From: Atrina japonica
Taxonomy: Eukaryota > Mollusca > Bivalvia > Pterioida > Pinnidae
Direction: 5' to 3'
Assembly (NCBI GenBank): GCA_030159075.1
Contig: BROG01001199.1
Span: 18,501-82,500 of the forward strand
DNA: 64,000 bases
Shown here: positions 13,828 through 30,779 of the stretch, in pieces
How positions within the stretch are numbered: position 1 is the stretch's first letter
Layout of the letters: each line of letters starts with the position of its first letter
The notes under the pieces: generated by a model
What the model saw: the letters and a program-made list of their open reading frames with translations, nothing else
The model's database searches: none
Told to the model about the DNA's origin: nothing
Translations under genes and position numbers: made by a program

Positions 13828-14192
13828 TTTAAAGGTGCATTAGCTGTGTTTACCAAATAAATAAATTCAATTTTTTCCACTTTTTACTACTTGTACTTGA
13901 TGTACAAAAACAAACAAGAACAATAATCTGATATAAAAAATCTTATATTCCTATGTTTTGTGAAAATAAGGTCAGATTCAGTGTTGTATACAAACAGTAA
14001 GGTTAAGTCAATCAATTGCAATTGAAAAAGTGCCAAATCTGTGTTTCTCAAACAATTTTTACAAAATTTATAGGAATTAAAGAATTTTCATACCTGTATA
14101 CGTTTCTTTTTTGTTACTTTTTCTATTGAAGTAGTAAAAATGGAAGAACAATTATTTGGAAAAAAACACAGCTAATGACCCTTTAAACTTTG
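13828..14192. mobile_element. MITE with TTTAAAGGTGCATTAGCTGTG ends
   Basis: The left end AAAGGTGCATTAGCTGTGTTT is inverted at the right end AACACAGCTAATGACCCTTT. Internal landmarks TACTACTTGTACTTGATGTAC and TTTTGTGAAAATAAGGTCAG recur at 49036-49300 and inverted at 29945-30150, so three copies are in this window. No coding capacity. Confidence 0.8.
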
Positions 14193-14489
14193 TAAATATA
14201 TGTTAGCATTCTGGCTTCCCTTCCTGATGTCCTGATCAATAGAGTGAAATGGTAATTTATGTTACAGGTATTCAACAGTTGTCATTTTTGTAAAGAGAGT
14301 AATACGTAAGACTTTGTACCTGTCAACACATTCATCGTCATATTTATAGACATCCTACATATTTAACATCATCCATTGGGTCGCTTGTCCCACATATTCA
14401 AAGCCGTCCATCAGATCACACATCAAACATACAATGTATTCATCAATTCATCTCCGTCGATCGAGTCACTCGTCCCACATATTCTACTC

Positions 14490-14840
14490 CTGTACTTTTA
14501 TTTCCAGGCATTGCCCCATATTGTTATTTTCTGATATACCCATAGACTGTTATTTCAATATTTATTTCTGGATTTACTTCTGGGTAATTATTTCCAGATT
14601 TACTTCTGGGTTATCATTTCCAATTTAACCATGTGTTTTTATTCCCAGACTTACCCCTGGACTGTTATGTCCAGAGTTTCTCCTGAAGTTTTATTTCAAG
14701 ACTTACCACAAGACTTATTCCCGGCTTACTCTTGGACTGATATTTCCATATTTATCCCCTCGACCGTTATTTTTCAAGTTTACTCATGTACTTTTATTTC
14801 AAAACGTAAAATGAACTGTTATTTCCTGATCAATCGTAGG
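14490..14840. repeat. Diverged minisatellite, about 27-31 bp unit
   Basis: The phrase GACTGTTATTTCCAGACTTAC returns with many substitutions about a dozen times (TACTTCTGGGTAATTATTTCC, CCTGGACTGTTATGTCCAG and similar). The ORFs at 14434-14628 and 14631-14930 are by-products. Confidence 0.75.
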
Positions 14841-15159
14841 AACATTTTAGAGTACTGCCTAGTCATAGAAAATGAATGTATGTGGGTAATGATTTTCTAT
14901 CTGCATGAAATACTTAAAATAATGATCTGACTGGAAAACCATGGTTAAACATAAAGTGCAAGTACAAAATGTATAAAACTGATACAAAACCAATGCTCCT
15001 GGTAAAAATTAGGGGAAGTATTGATCAAGCGAATATTTGAACATGAAATTATTACTGGGAACGTTGATTTAACTGATGAAACATATACAATATAGTAATC
15101 ACAGATACCAAAGTATTTTAATCTTCATAATGCCCATCGTTCAGGATACAATATAAAAT

Positions 15160-15590
15160 TCCGATGAATATTGGACAAACACAGACCTTTATGAATCTAG
15201 AGGTGGGATCAGGTGCCATAGAAGAGTAAGCATCCCCTGTTGACTGGTCACGCCTGCCATGAGTCCATTGTCAAATTCAAATGGAATGAGTGAGGAATAC
15301 ATCCTCGTCATAATTTTAACAGACGACTCAACAACCACTAACGAACAGGCAACTCAACATTTCATTTAGTGAAATATAGTTATTGTAAACAAGGTATTTA
15401 TACCGACCGTAAAATTTGCGGAAGGTTGACATCAAGAGCGATTTTCGATATCCATGTGGCAATAACTTATCAGTTAGTAGTTTCCTTCTGTATATGAAAT
15501 GTTCATATGTAGAACACGCCCTGGCGTGCCGGATCATTTGTGATATATAAACTTGAGCCACCCTACCTTCAGATTACGAGTCGATTTAAT
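15160..15590 (-). pseudogene. Retroelement RT C-terminal fragment
   Basis: Minus-strand frame 15561-15328 has YISQMIRHARACSTYEHF and LMSTFRKFYGRY, the C-terminal part of a reverse transcriptase family repeated at many places in this window. The 3' untranslated part follows (15330-15160), with a small hairpin around GACCT...AGGT and the shared GGTGGGATCAGGTGCC motif on the plus strand. No RT core remains here. Class (non-LTR or Penelope-like) is not settled. Confidence 0.7.
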
Positions 15591-15599
15591 TTATCAATT

Positions 15600-16460
15600 T
15601 CTTATTGTGGCCAGTTTCTGGTTAAGTAACAGTCATTGGCTTCTTCGAAATCCTCGGTATTATCTGGAGTCGGACAAGATAACTCTTGGTTGTGATATGA
15701 ATAATCTAACAGAATGAGAAAATTTATGTCTAAGGAAAGAATATTATGAGTATTATAAGGAAACCATTTTATTGTGTTGTAAAGACACAGCTGGTAATGA
15801 AAAAAGAAGAAAAATACTGAACCGAGATGAAGATTAGGTCTGTCGGCTATTTTTACACACAATTTGTCGTATTCTAATAGACTTGGAGTTTTCTGATACC
15901 CTTGGTATTTCTTTATTATACTTATAACATTAAACACAACAGTGTATCACATATGATTCAGGAATCCATAGGCTAAATTCCTCCCTTTAATCATTTGTAA
16001 ATTTCAACACAATAAATTGTATATTTAGTACATGTACTATTGTTGATCTTATTAGCATATTAAAACTCATTGACCCGTGTAACTACATTTGGACTCATTC
16101 ATTTAAAGCATTGGTGAACTCCAATGTCAGAATTCGGTTTATAATTTAGAATCCAGATTTCAAAATGATGTTACATTCAATATTAATTGTCAAGCCCTTA
16201 GTTTTGACAATAGAATTTACAGTTAACTGATTAGGGTGTGTCTAAAATGTGACCACAGGGGTGAACAGATGAGATGAACAGAAGAGTGAGAATGCTGTTT
16301 TCTTCCCGAAAATTGCATTCGAAATCGACAATAACAAATACATGTGACGTAACATTAATAACACTCGTAGGAATACATTAATACAGTTTATAAATTATTA
16401 CAACATAGATAATTATATACAGTGAAATTGTATATAAAGATCCTCTTACGGACAAAACCT
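15600..16460. other. Intergenic DNA, nothing recognised
   Basis: AT-rich sequence between an RT fragment and the FABP gene's 3' side. A minus-strand frame (15937-15602) has no recognisable domain. Confidence 0.4.
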
Positions 16461-16526
16461 TTTAGGTAGTCTTTATGACCAGGTGGTCTCTATACACAGG
16501 TGGTCATAAAGCAGGTTTTACTGTAC
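16461..16526. mobile_element. MITE end fragment (GGTGGTC..GCAGGTTTTACTGT)
   Basis: Ends in GCAGGTTTTACTGT and contains GACCAGGTGGTC and ACAGGTGGTCATAAA. Related copies at 20577-20696 and inverted at 25805-25870. It lies about 25 bases beyond the FABP stop codon. Confidence 0.65.
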
Positions 16527-16550
16527 TTTGTGATACGCGTAACATTCAGT

Positions 16551-20385
<3,835 letters not shown>

Positions 20386-20444
20386 TCTGTTTTTTTCTGT
20401 TCCTAAAACTGTATTGACAATTATTTAGTGTTGTCTAAGAGAAA

Positions 20445-20468
20445 ACACACAAACACACACACACACAC

Positions 20469-20539
<71 letters not shown>

Positions 20540-20540
20540 A
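20445..20540. repeat. (AC)n then (TA)n microsatellite
   Basis: Short AC run followed by about 70 bp of TA, 60 bases upstream of the FABP start codon on the gene's 5' side. Confidence 0.95.
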
Positions 20541-20576
20541 ATATATGCAGTATATATATATGAAGTGAAGCTTGTA

Positions 20577-22600
<2,024 letters not shown>

Positions 22601-22619
22601 AACCGACACGCACAAATAT

Positions 22620-22895
22620 GCATACATACATATACACATATACATAAATAAATATATACATATATACATAAACATATATACATATATAAATAAACATATA
22701 TACATATATAAATATATACAGATATAAGTAAATACAGATATAAATAAACTTATATACATATATAAATATATACATATATAAATATATACATATATAAATG
22801 TATACAGATATAAAGAAACATATATACATATATAAATATATACATATATAAATATATGCATATATCAATAAACATATATACGTATATAAATATAT
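22620..22895. repeat. ATACATATATAA-type short tandem repeat
   Basis: Mixed 12-18 bp units of TACATATATAAATA. The 104-105 codon Tyr/Ile frames on the minus strand are artefacts. Confidence 0.9.
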
Positions 22896-22897
22896 AC

Positions 22898-22990
22898 TTA
22901 CACGCTCTGGCACATCGGATCATTTGCGAAATATAAAACAATATACAGGTAATTGTGGGATATTATTACCTAAATGTAGAAAACGATGGG
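22898..22990 (-). pseudogene. RT-family fragment next to microsatellite
   Basis: Minus-strand translation YISQMIRCARACK matches the RT C-terminal motif seen at 15561, then is cut off by the microsatellite. Confidence 0.6.
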
Positions 22991-24130
22991 AAAGCGTATA
23001 GCTTGGTTATTTGTTTTCTGTCTGTGTCTATATTAAGTAAAATGTCCGAGTAATAAGCGTGTTTGCTTGAATCTATTGTATCTTTAATTTCTAGTTCTTT
23101 GGTATATATCGCATTTAGTCCACGAGCCATACCCTGGATTTTTGCGGTATCGGTACCATTTTAGGTAAATAATTTCCTTGTTATTTTTTGAAGCACATGC
23201 ATTTCTAGTTTCATATGTATGATAACATTGTATTTATTGTGGCTTTAGTATCATCACTTTATATATACTACTCAAAATGTTATTTCTCTTAGCTGTATCT
23301 ATGAAGGGAGAAGGCCATGTATTTAATACATATTTTCTATCTTAATCTGATTGATATCTTTAAGATAATTATCTCAAATAGAGTCAATGTTATTAACTTT
23401 TCGATAACTATTCAAGACTGGTTCTGCAAGTAGCAACATAGGGATATATTCCTACCCATGATAAAAAAATGGAACATGCAGTTTTGGCCTTATAAAAAAT
23501 TTGAAACAAATTAATTTGTTAACTCATTTTCAAACTAAGAACACATTGCAAGTTCATTTCATATGAGGAATTTCATCCATTAATAAGGAAAACGAAATAT
23601 ATTTTCAGTAACAAATATATAAGATCTTATTTTATTGCTAATTCTTATCCCTACCTCCAAATTGATAAATTCCGATAACTGATAAATGCTTCTTGACTCT
23701 TTATTATTTATGTATGTATCCTTTTGGAAACACATGTTTTATGCCATGACATTTGAATAAAAGTTTTATAGGGGGTGTATAAAACAGTCCCACGAGGTCA
23801 AATTGTTATAAGTTAAAGGCCATGCATTCAAAAGGTCAAAAACGTTAGGAATGTCCTAATGGCACTGTATTTCATTTGTGCGATGAATCATACTATTGTT
23901 ACAGATTTGATTGAATAAAAACATGACAGAGAAAATACCAAATACATTGCACATGCACATGAACAAATCAACTGATCATGATGGACACTTAATTAGTCCT
24001 GTCAATCATGAACCATGGCTCACATAACTGTAAGCAACAAAAGTTAGAAATCATCATCGAGTTTTAAAACTTTCTGAAAAACTTGAAGACGAAATTCCGT
24101 CAGTATGCATGTTAATTGTAACTTTAAAAC
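22991..24130. other. Intergenic DNA, nothing recognised
   Basis: AT-rich; no repeat, exon or RNA gene supported. Confidence 0.4.
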
Positions 24131-24139
24131 TATAAAACT

Positions 24140-24900
24140 TTATACCTCAGTATATGAAATATATCTAGAATCGTGCACCTCGCCAATATAACATATTTCT
24201 ACAGTCCAGTGCCTTGTCAATACTACATATATCCCGGTATCTACTGTCAGTGTCAAATATTTCTGGGACCTGTTCAATGTTGCAAATATGTTGAACCTGG
24301 TATCTTGCCAAAGTCTTAGGTTTCTAGAACACTTTACCTTGTAAGTGTAATATATGTCTACACCCTTGAACATATTCATAATAAAATGCTATAGTTGGTA
24401 TTCTAGATCTGGGTACCTCGTCTGTGTTATACATTTTTGGTACCTTTGTTAACATAAAATATTTCTGATATACACGTTCCTTGTCACTTCCAGAGTATTC
24501 CTGTATCATGTACCTTGTCATGGTATATACACTATCAGCCATCAGTTTAGATTATAAATTCAATGCATCTAGGTTAATCCACAAAATGAAAATCCTAAAT
24601 CGATATCGATGTGGTTCTATGATATTGATACCTAGTGTCACATGTCGAAATCTCTATTTCCATACTCTCATTCAGGATTTCCTTTCAATATATGAATACT
24701 GATATCCTCCTGAGGATCCCCTGCTGATGTCTTCACAGAATCTCTAGTCGATATGTCTATATAGATACCCCCATAAAGGAATATCTAAATCGATGGTACT
24801 CGCATGAAATAATCTTTTGACGATGTCTAAATCGATGTTACCCTCATGAAAGAATCTTTGAGGATGATGGCTGAATCGATATACCCGTGATACAATGTTT
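24140..24900. repeat. Two highly diverged tandem repeat zones
   Basis: 24140-24530 repeats a phrase like TACCTTGTCA..ATATTTCTGG at about 45-50 bp intervals. 24590-24900 repeats ATGTCTAAATCGATGTTACC and CATGAAAGAATCTTT at about 54 bp intervals. Both are too eroded to set a unit exactly. Confidence 0.5.
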
Positions 24901-25555
24901 TTGTAAAACTATCTACAACTATATTACAACAATACATTATGTCAATTTCACTCTATCCCTGCAGCATCTGTAATTTCTATGTCATCAAAGTAAGATCTTG
25001 AAAGACGATATATCTGGTCTAATTGTATCCATATTACCAACCACAAAAAATCATCAGATATCAGTATGATACATATCTCCCAAATTGTATTGATACTATA
25101 AAATACTTCGGAAAAAATTTATTTCGACTAATCACGTTTCCAGACATTCGTGAATACAAGGATTCGCGATTAGAAAGCTGTGGATAATTAATTTGCGAGT
25201 TGCAAGTGGTAATATAGAACACGACATGTAAACGGAGACATACTCGGCATGATTTTTATATCGAGAGTATAAGAATGCGTATATATATATATATACATTT
25301 AGGTCTAAAGTACTAATAATCTTTTTTTCATTTCTTCTCTAACTAAATCATTGTGATAAAGCCCTACTGTTCTCCACCAAAATGAAATATTAGTAGATTT
25401 TTTGCAAGCCGCTCATTTTGAGGTAACGGTTTTTCTCTACCTTTAATCATTTTGGAAATACATGTATTAAATCAAAATTATCTGCTGACGCATTTGTTCT
25501 TCTTTTAGCCATGGCAGCCATTTTTTACCCCAGCCCCTTTCCATAAGCAGACTTG
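24901..25555. other. Intergenic DNA, nothing recognised
   Basis: Only a short TA run at about 25276-25296. No gene supported. Confidence 0.4.
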
Positions 25556-26222
25556 ATGCACCTTTACATGGTTATACTTCCTGTCATGATTGGTTCAAAT
25601 TGGCCCAGTGGTTCTGGAGAAGCAGTAAAAAAGTTTGAAATTTTACAAAAAAAACTATTTTTTCTGTTTACTTAGGTGCCTGTGACCTTGATCTTTGGCA
25701 CCATGACCTTGAACTTTTGTCCAAATGATCGTTAAATAATTCCTAACAACTTTCTGATATATCGTCGTATAGAAAAAGTCGAACAGATTTGAGTTACTGT
25801 TAAACATGCTTTAGCAACCACCTGTGTTTAAAGACCACCTGGTCACAAAGACTGTTTATTGCTGTCCCCAATAGTACCATTTGTGTACAAATCAACCTCA
25901 ACTTTGTAGATATTGACTTTACAATCAGGCATACAAAATTTGAAATCATCTGGTTTATGAGAAAGATTGTTAAAGGTGTACCAAGTTTTGGTCCTTTTTG
26001 GCCCCTTTTGATGCCCCTATGGGTCCTAGCCCCTTTTCATTCTCAAACTTTATGCGACTTCACATGGGGATACTATATGCCAAGTCTGGTTAAATTAGTC
26101 ACTGGTTCTTGAGAAGAAGTCGAACATGTGTAAATGATGACGACGGACGAAGAACGACGGACGACGACAGACAAAAGACGATCGCGATAGGTCACCATGA
26201 GACTTTTGCTCAGGTGACCTAA
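25556..26222 (+). mobile_element. Interspersed repeat with GACGACGGACGA tract and hairpin end
   Basis: Phrases TGGCCCAGTGGTTCTGGAGA, GTGACCTTGATCTTTGGCACC, GGCCCCTTTTGATGCCCC and ACGACGGACGACGACAGAC are followed by TAGGTCACCATGAGACTTTT then GCTCAGGTGACCTAAAA, which can fold back (AGGTCAC/GTGACCT). I associate this type with bivalve genomes. A relative lies at 42050-42500. The 25805-25870 part is an inverted piece of the GGTGGTC MITE family. Confidence 0.65.
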
Positions 26223-26235
26223 AATTGCACAACTA

Positions 26236-26562
26236 ATGGAGGATGATGAGAAACTCTCTGAGAATGAAGCCCGAGAAGAAGTCAGTGAAATAATGTTACC
26301 CAGGGACAGAACTTTACTTCTTAAGAAATACAAAAGAATTCTCATGATTTCGGTTAAACTGAATATGAGCAAAGTGCATCGAAATATCAGGGAGGAAATT
26401 TCAACCCTTATAGAAAAGAGATGTATAGATCTGAATAAAGCCATTTCCCACACTCTTGATAAATATAAAAAAGAGTTTGATCAGGTACTGGAGGCTGATG
26501 AAAGTAATCATGATGAAGAGTCCAAGGAAGATTCTGAAGATGTGGAAGAATCCGATGACTAA
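26236..26562 (+). CDS. Hypothetical 108-residue acidic ORF
   Basis: ATG to TAA open frame with normal-looking codons, beginning 14 bases after the end of the interspersed repeat and preceded by an in-frame stop at 26215. Acidic ends (MEDDEKLSENEAREEVSE; final 25 residues almost all D, E and S) flank a basic, probably helical middle (LLLKKYKRILMISVKLNM). No known domain recognised. It could be a single-exon gene, a terminal exon, or part of a mobile element together with the Crypton 700 bp downstream. Confidence 0.4.
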   Translation: MEDDEKLSENEAREEVSEIMLPRDRTLLLKKYKRILMISVKLNMSKVHRNIREEISTLIEKRCIDLNKAISHTLDKYKKEFDQVLEADESNHDEESKEDSEDVEESDD

Positions 26563-26739
26563 CACAAGTCATACTTTGTTTAACTTATAGTGACAAATAC
26601 TACTTTAATCAGTTCTACAATTAAGACAAACTTTGAACATGTTATGAAACATTTTTATTTTGTGTTCATACAATGGACATAATTTTACAAATTGTATTTT
26701 CGCACACGAATGACTTATTTACAATGAGATTTAGCAAAA

Positions 26740-27108
26740 ATGTTTTTTTTTTCTTTATTACTGAACACTAATAATTACAAAGGGCATCGTCTCACACAGA
26801 TTTCTCGTATCTGCGATAGACTGAGCTCGTTTTTTATCAGTGCTGTAAAATTCTATCCAAAGCCGCTGATCCGGAACACTTTGTATCCCTACGCACATGC
26901 ATCATCTGCATTGTTTGTAAACACGGTAGATCAAAGCGATTTTCACGTCGGCGATGTTGTGCCCTATGAGCCACGAAATATGAGACGAAAAATAATCGAT
27001 ATAACAAAACCACTGGGTTCATATAAAATGTACACTGCACATACATACAGTGGAGAAATTTTAAAACTTGCAAAACATCAGTTGGCAAAAAGTAGAAGAA
27101 TTCGGTGA
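26740..27108 (+). CDS. Unclassified ORF upstream of the Crypton
   Basis: A 122-codon frame whose second half (FHVGDVVPYEPRNMRRKI onward) looks more protein-like than its AT-rich start. No family recognised. It might be an eroded upstream part of the Crypton insertion. Weak call. Confidence 0.2.
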   Translation: MFFFSLLLNTNNYKGHRLTQISRICDRLSSFFISAVKFYPKPLIRNTLYPYAHASSALFVNTVDQSDFHVGDVVPYEPRNMRRKIIDITKPLGSYKMYTAHTYSGEILKLAKHQLAKSRRIR

Positions 27109-27285
27109 GTTGTGCGATGTCACCATGACTATTAGCAGGCCTTCATCAACTGAAACTCCTTCATCCACTGAAACTGTTGGATGAATCAGATTCGACCATT
27201 GAAAATCATAACATCCCATCTAACATATTACAGCAAATATTTGATAAATCAGAAATAATTGAACAATCCCGTTTTGCACCCGTAG

Positions 27286-28382
27286 ATGTTGATGATTTCA
27301 TTTATCGTGTCCTTTCGCCAGAGGAACGGCAGCGAGTATGAACTTACAACACTTAAAAATATGCTGTCAAGTTTCGAACACGAGCTTCGAAATAGTCGTT
27401 ATAGCAACAGCATTGTAAATTCTATTAAATTTGCAAAAAGCAAGGCTGCTTTGAAAAGCAAACAAAAAGAATCAAAGAAATCTGGTCTGGGTCGTAGGAC
27501 GAAATCTGCCGATCGGATAATAAGCAGAAATCGAGCAACTTTTTCAATATGGTAAGCTAGGGTTATTGTCACCGAACAGTGTACTGAATTCAATATGGTT
27601 TTAAAACACTCTTTTGTTTGTAAAACGAAGTGGCGTTGAGAAACATCATGCTCTTTGTATGGGTGATGTCTGGCTAGGCTATGATTTGGAATTAAAGAAA
27701 GAGTACCTCGAGTACAATGAACGACAAACAACGATAATGTATGCTATGTTAGAATCACAAAGTCGGTGCCCTATATCTGTCTATAGGACTTACCGTGAAC
27801 TTAAGCCTGCAGACTACTCCAGCGATGAACACCCCTTTTACATCGCAGCAACGACTGAAAAATCCGGGGGACACACGTCCTTGATTTGCACACTGTCCGT
27901 TTGGTGTCAACAAAAGTAAAAGCCTCATGAAACGCATGGTGGCAAATGCAAACATCGTCACCGACCGTCGCCTCACAAACACCTCAGTCAGGAAGCACTT
28001 ATGCCAAAAACTCCTTGAAAATCAAGTTCCCGACACACTTTCCGTCCAAATCACCGGACACAAAAATCCATATTCCTTGAATAATTATCGTTAAATATCT
28101 ATTACACAAAAGAATCAAATGTTTGCTTTGCTAAGTGCTACCAACGGTGCAAATAAAACTTTCCCAGCACACAACATTTCACATGCTGATTTCAATTGTA
28201 CTGGATCTGAAACTACACACGTAAACGATGTTACAGCGTCCCAGTACACACATCAGGCTTCAGAATCTGTCCTGGGTGGCTCTGTGATAAATGCTGGTGC
28301 ATTTAACATATCAATTATAAATGAATATGCACAGAATCCACCAAAACGCCGAAGAATCCTAATTGAGAGTGACAGCGAGTAG
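27286..28382 (+). pseudogene. Crypton tyrosine recombinase (DUF3504/KIAA1958-like), decayed
   Basis: Pieces in three frames follow the order of Crypton-type proteins. 27286-27555 has RQRNGSEYELTTLKNMLSSF and KSKQKESKKSG, the N-terminal core-binding part. 27570-27919 has LNSIWF, then VEKHHALCMGDVWLG and EYLEYNERQT. 27899-28090 has PFGVNKSKSLMKRM, RRLTNTSVRKHL and ITGHKNPYSLNNY with the nucleophile Tyr. 28119-28382 is the tail ending PPKRRRILIESDSE. The HxxR box reads T-S-V-R where His is expected. A frameshift near 27900, a TAA just after NNYR (about 28094) and other stops disable it. Homologous domains occur in host genes such as KIAA1958 and ZMYM proteins, so a domesticated ancestor is a less likely alternative. 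Confidence 0.82.
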
Positions 28383-28389
28383 GTCTAAA

Positions 28390-28710
28390 AATTTGATTGA
28401 ACTTGCCACTTTGCTACTTTTAAAGTGACGTCACATTACCTTATGCGTCAAGGACGATATGATTGCATAACCTTTTTTATTCTTTGTTGTTGTTAGTTTA
28501 CTTCGTTAATATTATTTTGGAATTTGTTGACATTTACACATAAATCTTACCAAATTTATTTGAAAAGAATTAAATATATTATGTGTATATTACTGGTTTA
28601 TAATTGATTGCGGCCAATGAACAAATGATGAGTGATGCGGCTACTAGATAGGTCAACCTGATTTATATGTAAACAAACGGGATTTCAAGCTTTCCAGGTA
28701 CGAGAAAAAA
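28390..28710. other. Intergenic DNA, nothing recognised
   Basis: No gene or repeat supported between the Crypton remnant and the hairpin element. Confidence 0.4.
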
Positions 28711-28865
28711 AATCTAGCTCCACTCTAGTTCCAGATTGAAAAATATTAGTTTCGGGTGGGATGGACCAAAGTCCCAACCTCGGCTATCGCCTTGGTCAGG
28801 ACTTGTTAGTCCATCCCACCCTCGATTGATATTTTTCAATCTGGAACTCAAAGTGGAGCTAGATT
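28711..28865. mobile_element. Palindromic hairpin element
   Basis: AATCTAGCTCCACTCTAGTT..CCAGATTGAAAAATAT at the left pairs with ATATTTTTCAATCTGG..CAAAGTGGAGCTAGATT at the right, and GGGTGGGATGGAC pairs with GTCCATCCCACCC further in. The centre is CAACCTCGGCTATCGCC. Same architecture and CCTCGGCTA core as the hairpin at 181-332, but with different arms. Confidence 0.8.
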
Positions 28866-28872
28866 TCATTAG

Positions 28873-29130
28873 TATGGGTCTACCAAGGTAAAGTGGTACA
28901 TCCGGGTTCAGTTAAAAAGCAAAAACAATACAGTCTACTTTCCAAAACATAATGCCTTGCACGAACTACATGCATTACTGAATCTCTAATACAAGTAGCT
29001 TGTCACTCCTGTTATGGTTTGATTTAGATTCGTTGTTTTTGTAAACACGTGCCAAATGTCCTTGGTACGACCTGTAACAAATGGTCTGGTTTTATAATGA
29101 ACATGACTTTCCACAATTAGAACATCTTTG
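28873..29130 (-). repeat. Dispersed repeat shared with 48430-48690
   Basis: On the minus strand GGAAAGTAGACTGTATTG, GATGTACCACTTTACC and GGAGTGACAAGCTACTTG match the plus strand at 48430-48690. Boundaries and class unknown. Confidence 0.6.
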
Positions 29131-29863
29131 TTCTACTTTCCGCTCCATTGCAAAACAAAGTTTACCTGTACAGATATTTTAATAATTCAATGTGTGCATT
29201 ATATGTCTATTTGCTCCGAAAACCTGGTTAAAAAACTCATTGGGATCGTCGGACCGGAAAAATGGCATATGCATATAGCATGTCTTAACATGTGTGTGTG
29301 GATAAGGTTTCAAATTGTTCGAAAATACCTCAGTATTGTGCAACAGATTGAAATACCATGTGTGAATCCAACAAGTTATTTCATCTTCATCATTCCTTAT
29401 CACCCCTATCATCAAACGCAAGTCACATGGCCAGTTCTGACCTTTTTGACATCGCAGAAAATTGACCATGGAAAAACTATAATCTGTTTCACTTTAATGG
29501 TTAGTGCATTTTTTACCCGTTGTCAGGGGTATTCACAATAAAGAACAACTCTGGGTTATGACTTTTAAAGATGATTTTTATGCTAATTTTAATTTTATAT
29601 TTTCATATAAAATGTAAGACAACCTTTAATAGATATATTTATTGTTGTTTTACTTCCTGTGAATAATTTAATTTTCACTTTTATTGACAGCGATATAAAA
29701 AACCTAAATGTTAAGCTTTATATATCGCCGATATTGAGATATCACCAGCTTTAGGTGAAGTGCCACAAATTTTGACCTGTGCTATGGATTGACTCCAATG
29801 CAGAGGGGGTTCTTTTAAAGGAACAAGATAAGATATAATAGATAAATATAAGCATAAACATTT

Positions 29864-29868
<5 letters not shown>
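29131..29868. other. Intergenic DNA, nothing recognised
   Basis: A plus-strand frame at 29128-29541 and its antisense partner are similar in length and neither shows a domain. No gene called. Confidence 0.4.

Positions 29869-29931
<63 letters not shown>
29869..29931. repeat. (TA)n microsatellite
   Basis: Uninterrupted TA run next to the minus-strand MITE copy. Confidence 0.95.
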
Positions 29932-29933
<2 letters not shown>

Positions 29934-29944
29934 CTCTTTTTCAA

Positions 29945-30150
29945 TATATGTATATGAATTTGAAATATGTGAAAACATATAATTTACATATGAATACCAA
30001 ACTTGACCTGACCTTATTTTCACAAAATATATATGAATATAAGATTTTTTATGCCCGGGTGTATCTATTATTGGTTATTGTAAATCAAGTACAAGTAGCA
30101 GAAGTAGAAAAAAAATCGGTAAGCACAGCTAATGCCACGCCTGCCCTGAC
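29945..30150 (-). mobile_element. Partial MITE, same family as 13828-14192
   Basis: On the minus strand GGCATTAGCTGTGCTTACC, TACTTGTACTTGATTTAC and TTTGTGAAAATAAGGTCAGG match the family landmarks in order. The other end is lost near the TA run. Confidence 0.7.
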
Positions 30151-30189
30151 ACAGACACTCGGTTTTACATGTAATTCTCGTTTGAAAGA

Positions 30190-30350
30190 CCCGTGACTTT
30201 CACTTCGTCTGCCGAACGTTTGGCAAAGGAACAATTACTACTATTTTTAAAAAGTCTTTGGTATGGCCCAATACCAGAAATCAAACCTGGGACATTCGGC
30301 TTGCGAATCGAACACACTACCACTGGACAACCGCATGCTCGGTCATTTCT
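30190..30350 (-). mobile_element. tRNA-derived SINE head
   Basis: On the minus strand GCGGTTGTCCAGTGGTAGTG is Box A-like and CCCAGGTTTGATTTCTGG is Box B-like, at tRNA-like spacing. Sequence after the head is too eroded to type. Confidence 0.6.
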
Positions 30351-30414
30351 GTATCCTGGTATGCATTTACTTTGCTCACACTTGGACATACTAACTCTTG
30401 CTTCTAGTTAATGC

Positions 30415-30600
30415 AGGTTAAGTCTAGACCCTTAGCTGATTTTTTGAGAGAATTTGCAAGTTTTAGGGAGGCTGGTAGTCTCTTCAAAGGTACACTGTAA
30501 ATAGGCCCGCTCCTATACCAATAAAACTGGGCATGAATTTATAAATGAACATAAGCTGAGTGTGGTGTAAAACATCATTGAAACAAACAAGTAAAAGTAA
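30415..30600 (+). mobile_element. SINE body and tail fragment
   Basis: TTAGCTGATTTTTTGAGAGA, AGGCTGGTAGTCTCTTC, ACCAATAAAACTGGGCATG and TGAGTGTGGTGTAAAACATC match the SINE at 2127-2385 without its tRNA head. Confidence 0.65.
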
Positions 30601-30779
30601 AAAGTGTGCATATTTTATGGAAGATCAAAGTTTTGTCAATGTTTTTATTCATTTGCTTTGTTTGGTTAGATAAATATACAAATATGTAAAATATAAAAGT
30701 AATCAACAATCACACCAAGCAAAACATATAATTGATACACACATTTGACCCCAGACTACATAACATGATATTGCATTGT

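Noticed and set aside
14434..14930. Two ORFs as a secreted repeat protein
   Set aside because: They run through an eroded minisatellite in different frames with no signal peptide; no splice support.
29128..29541. 137-codon ORF
   Set aside because: An antisense frame of similar length exists and neither has a recognisable domain; composition is typical of AT-rich noise.
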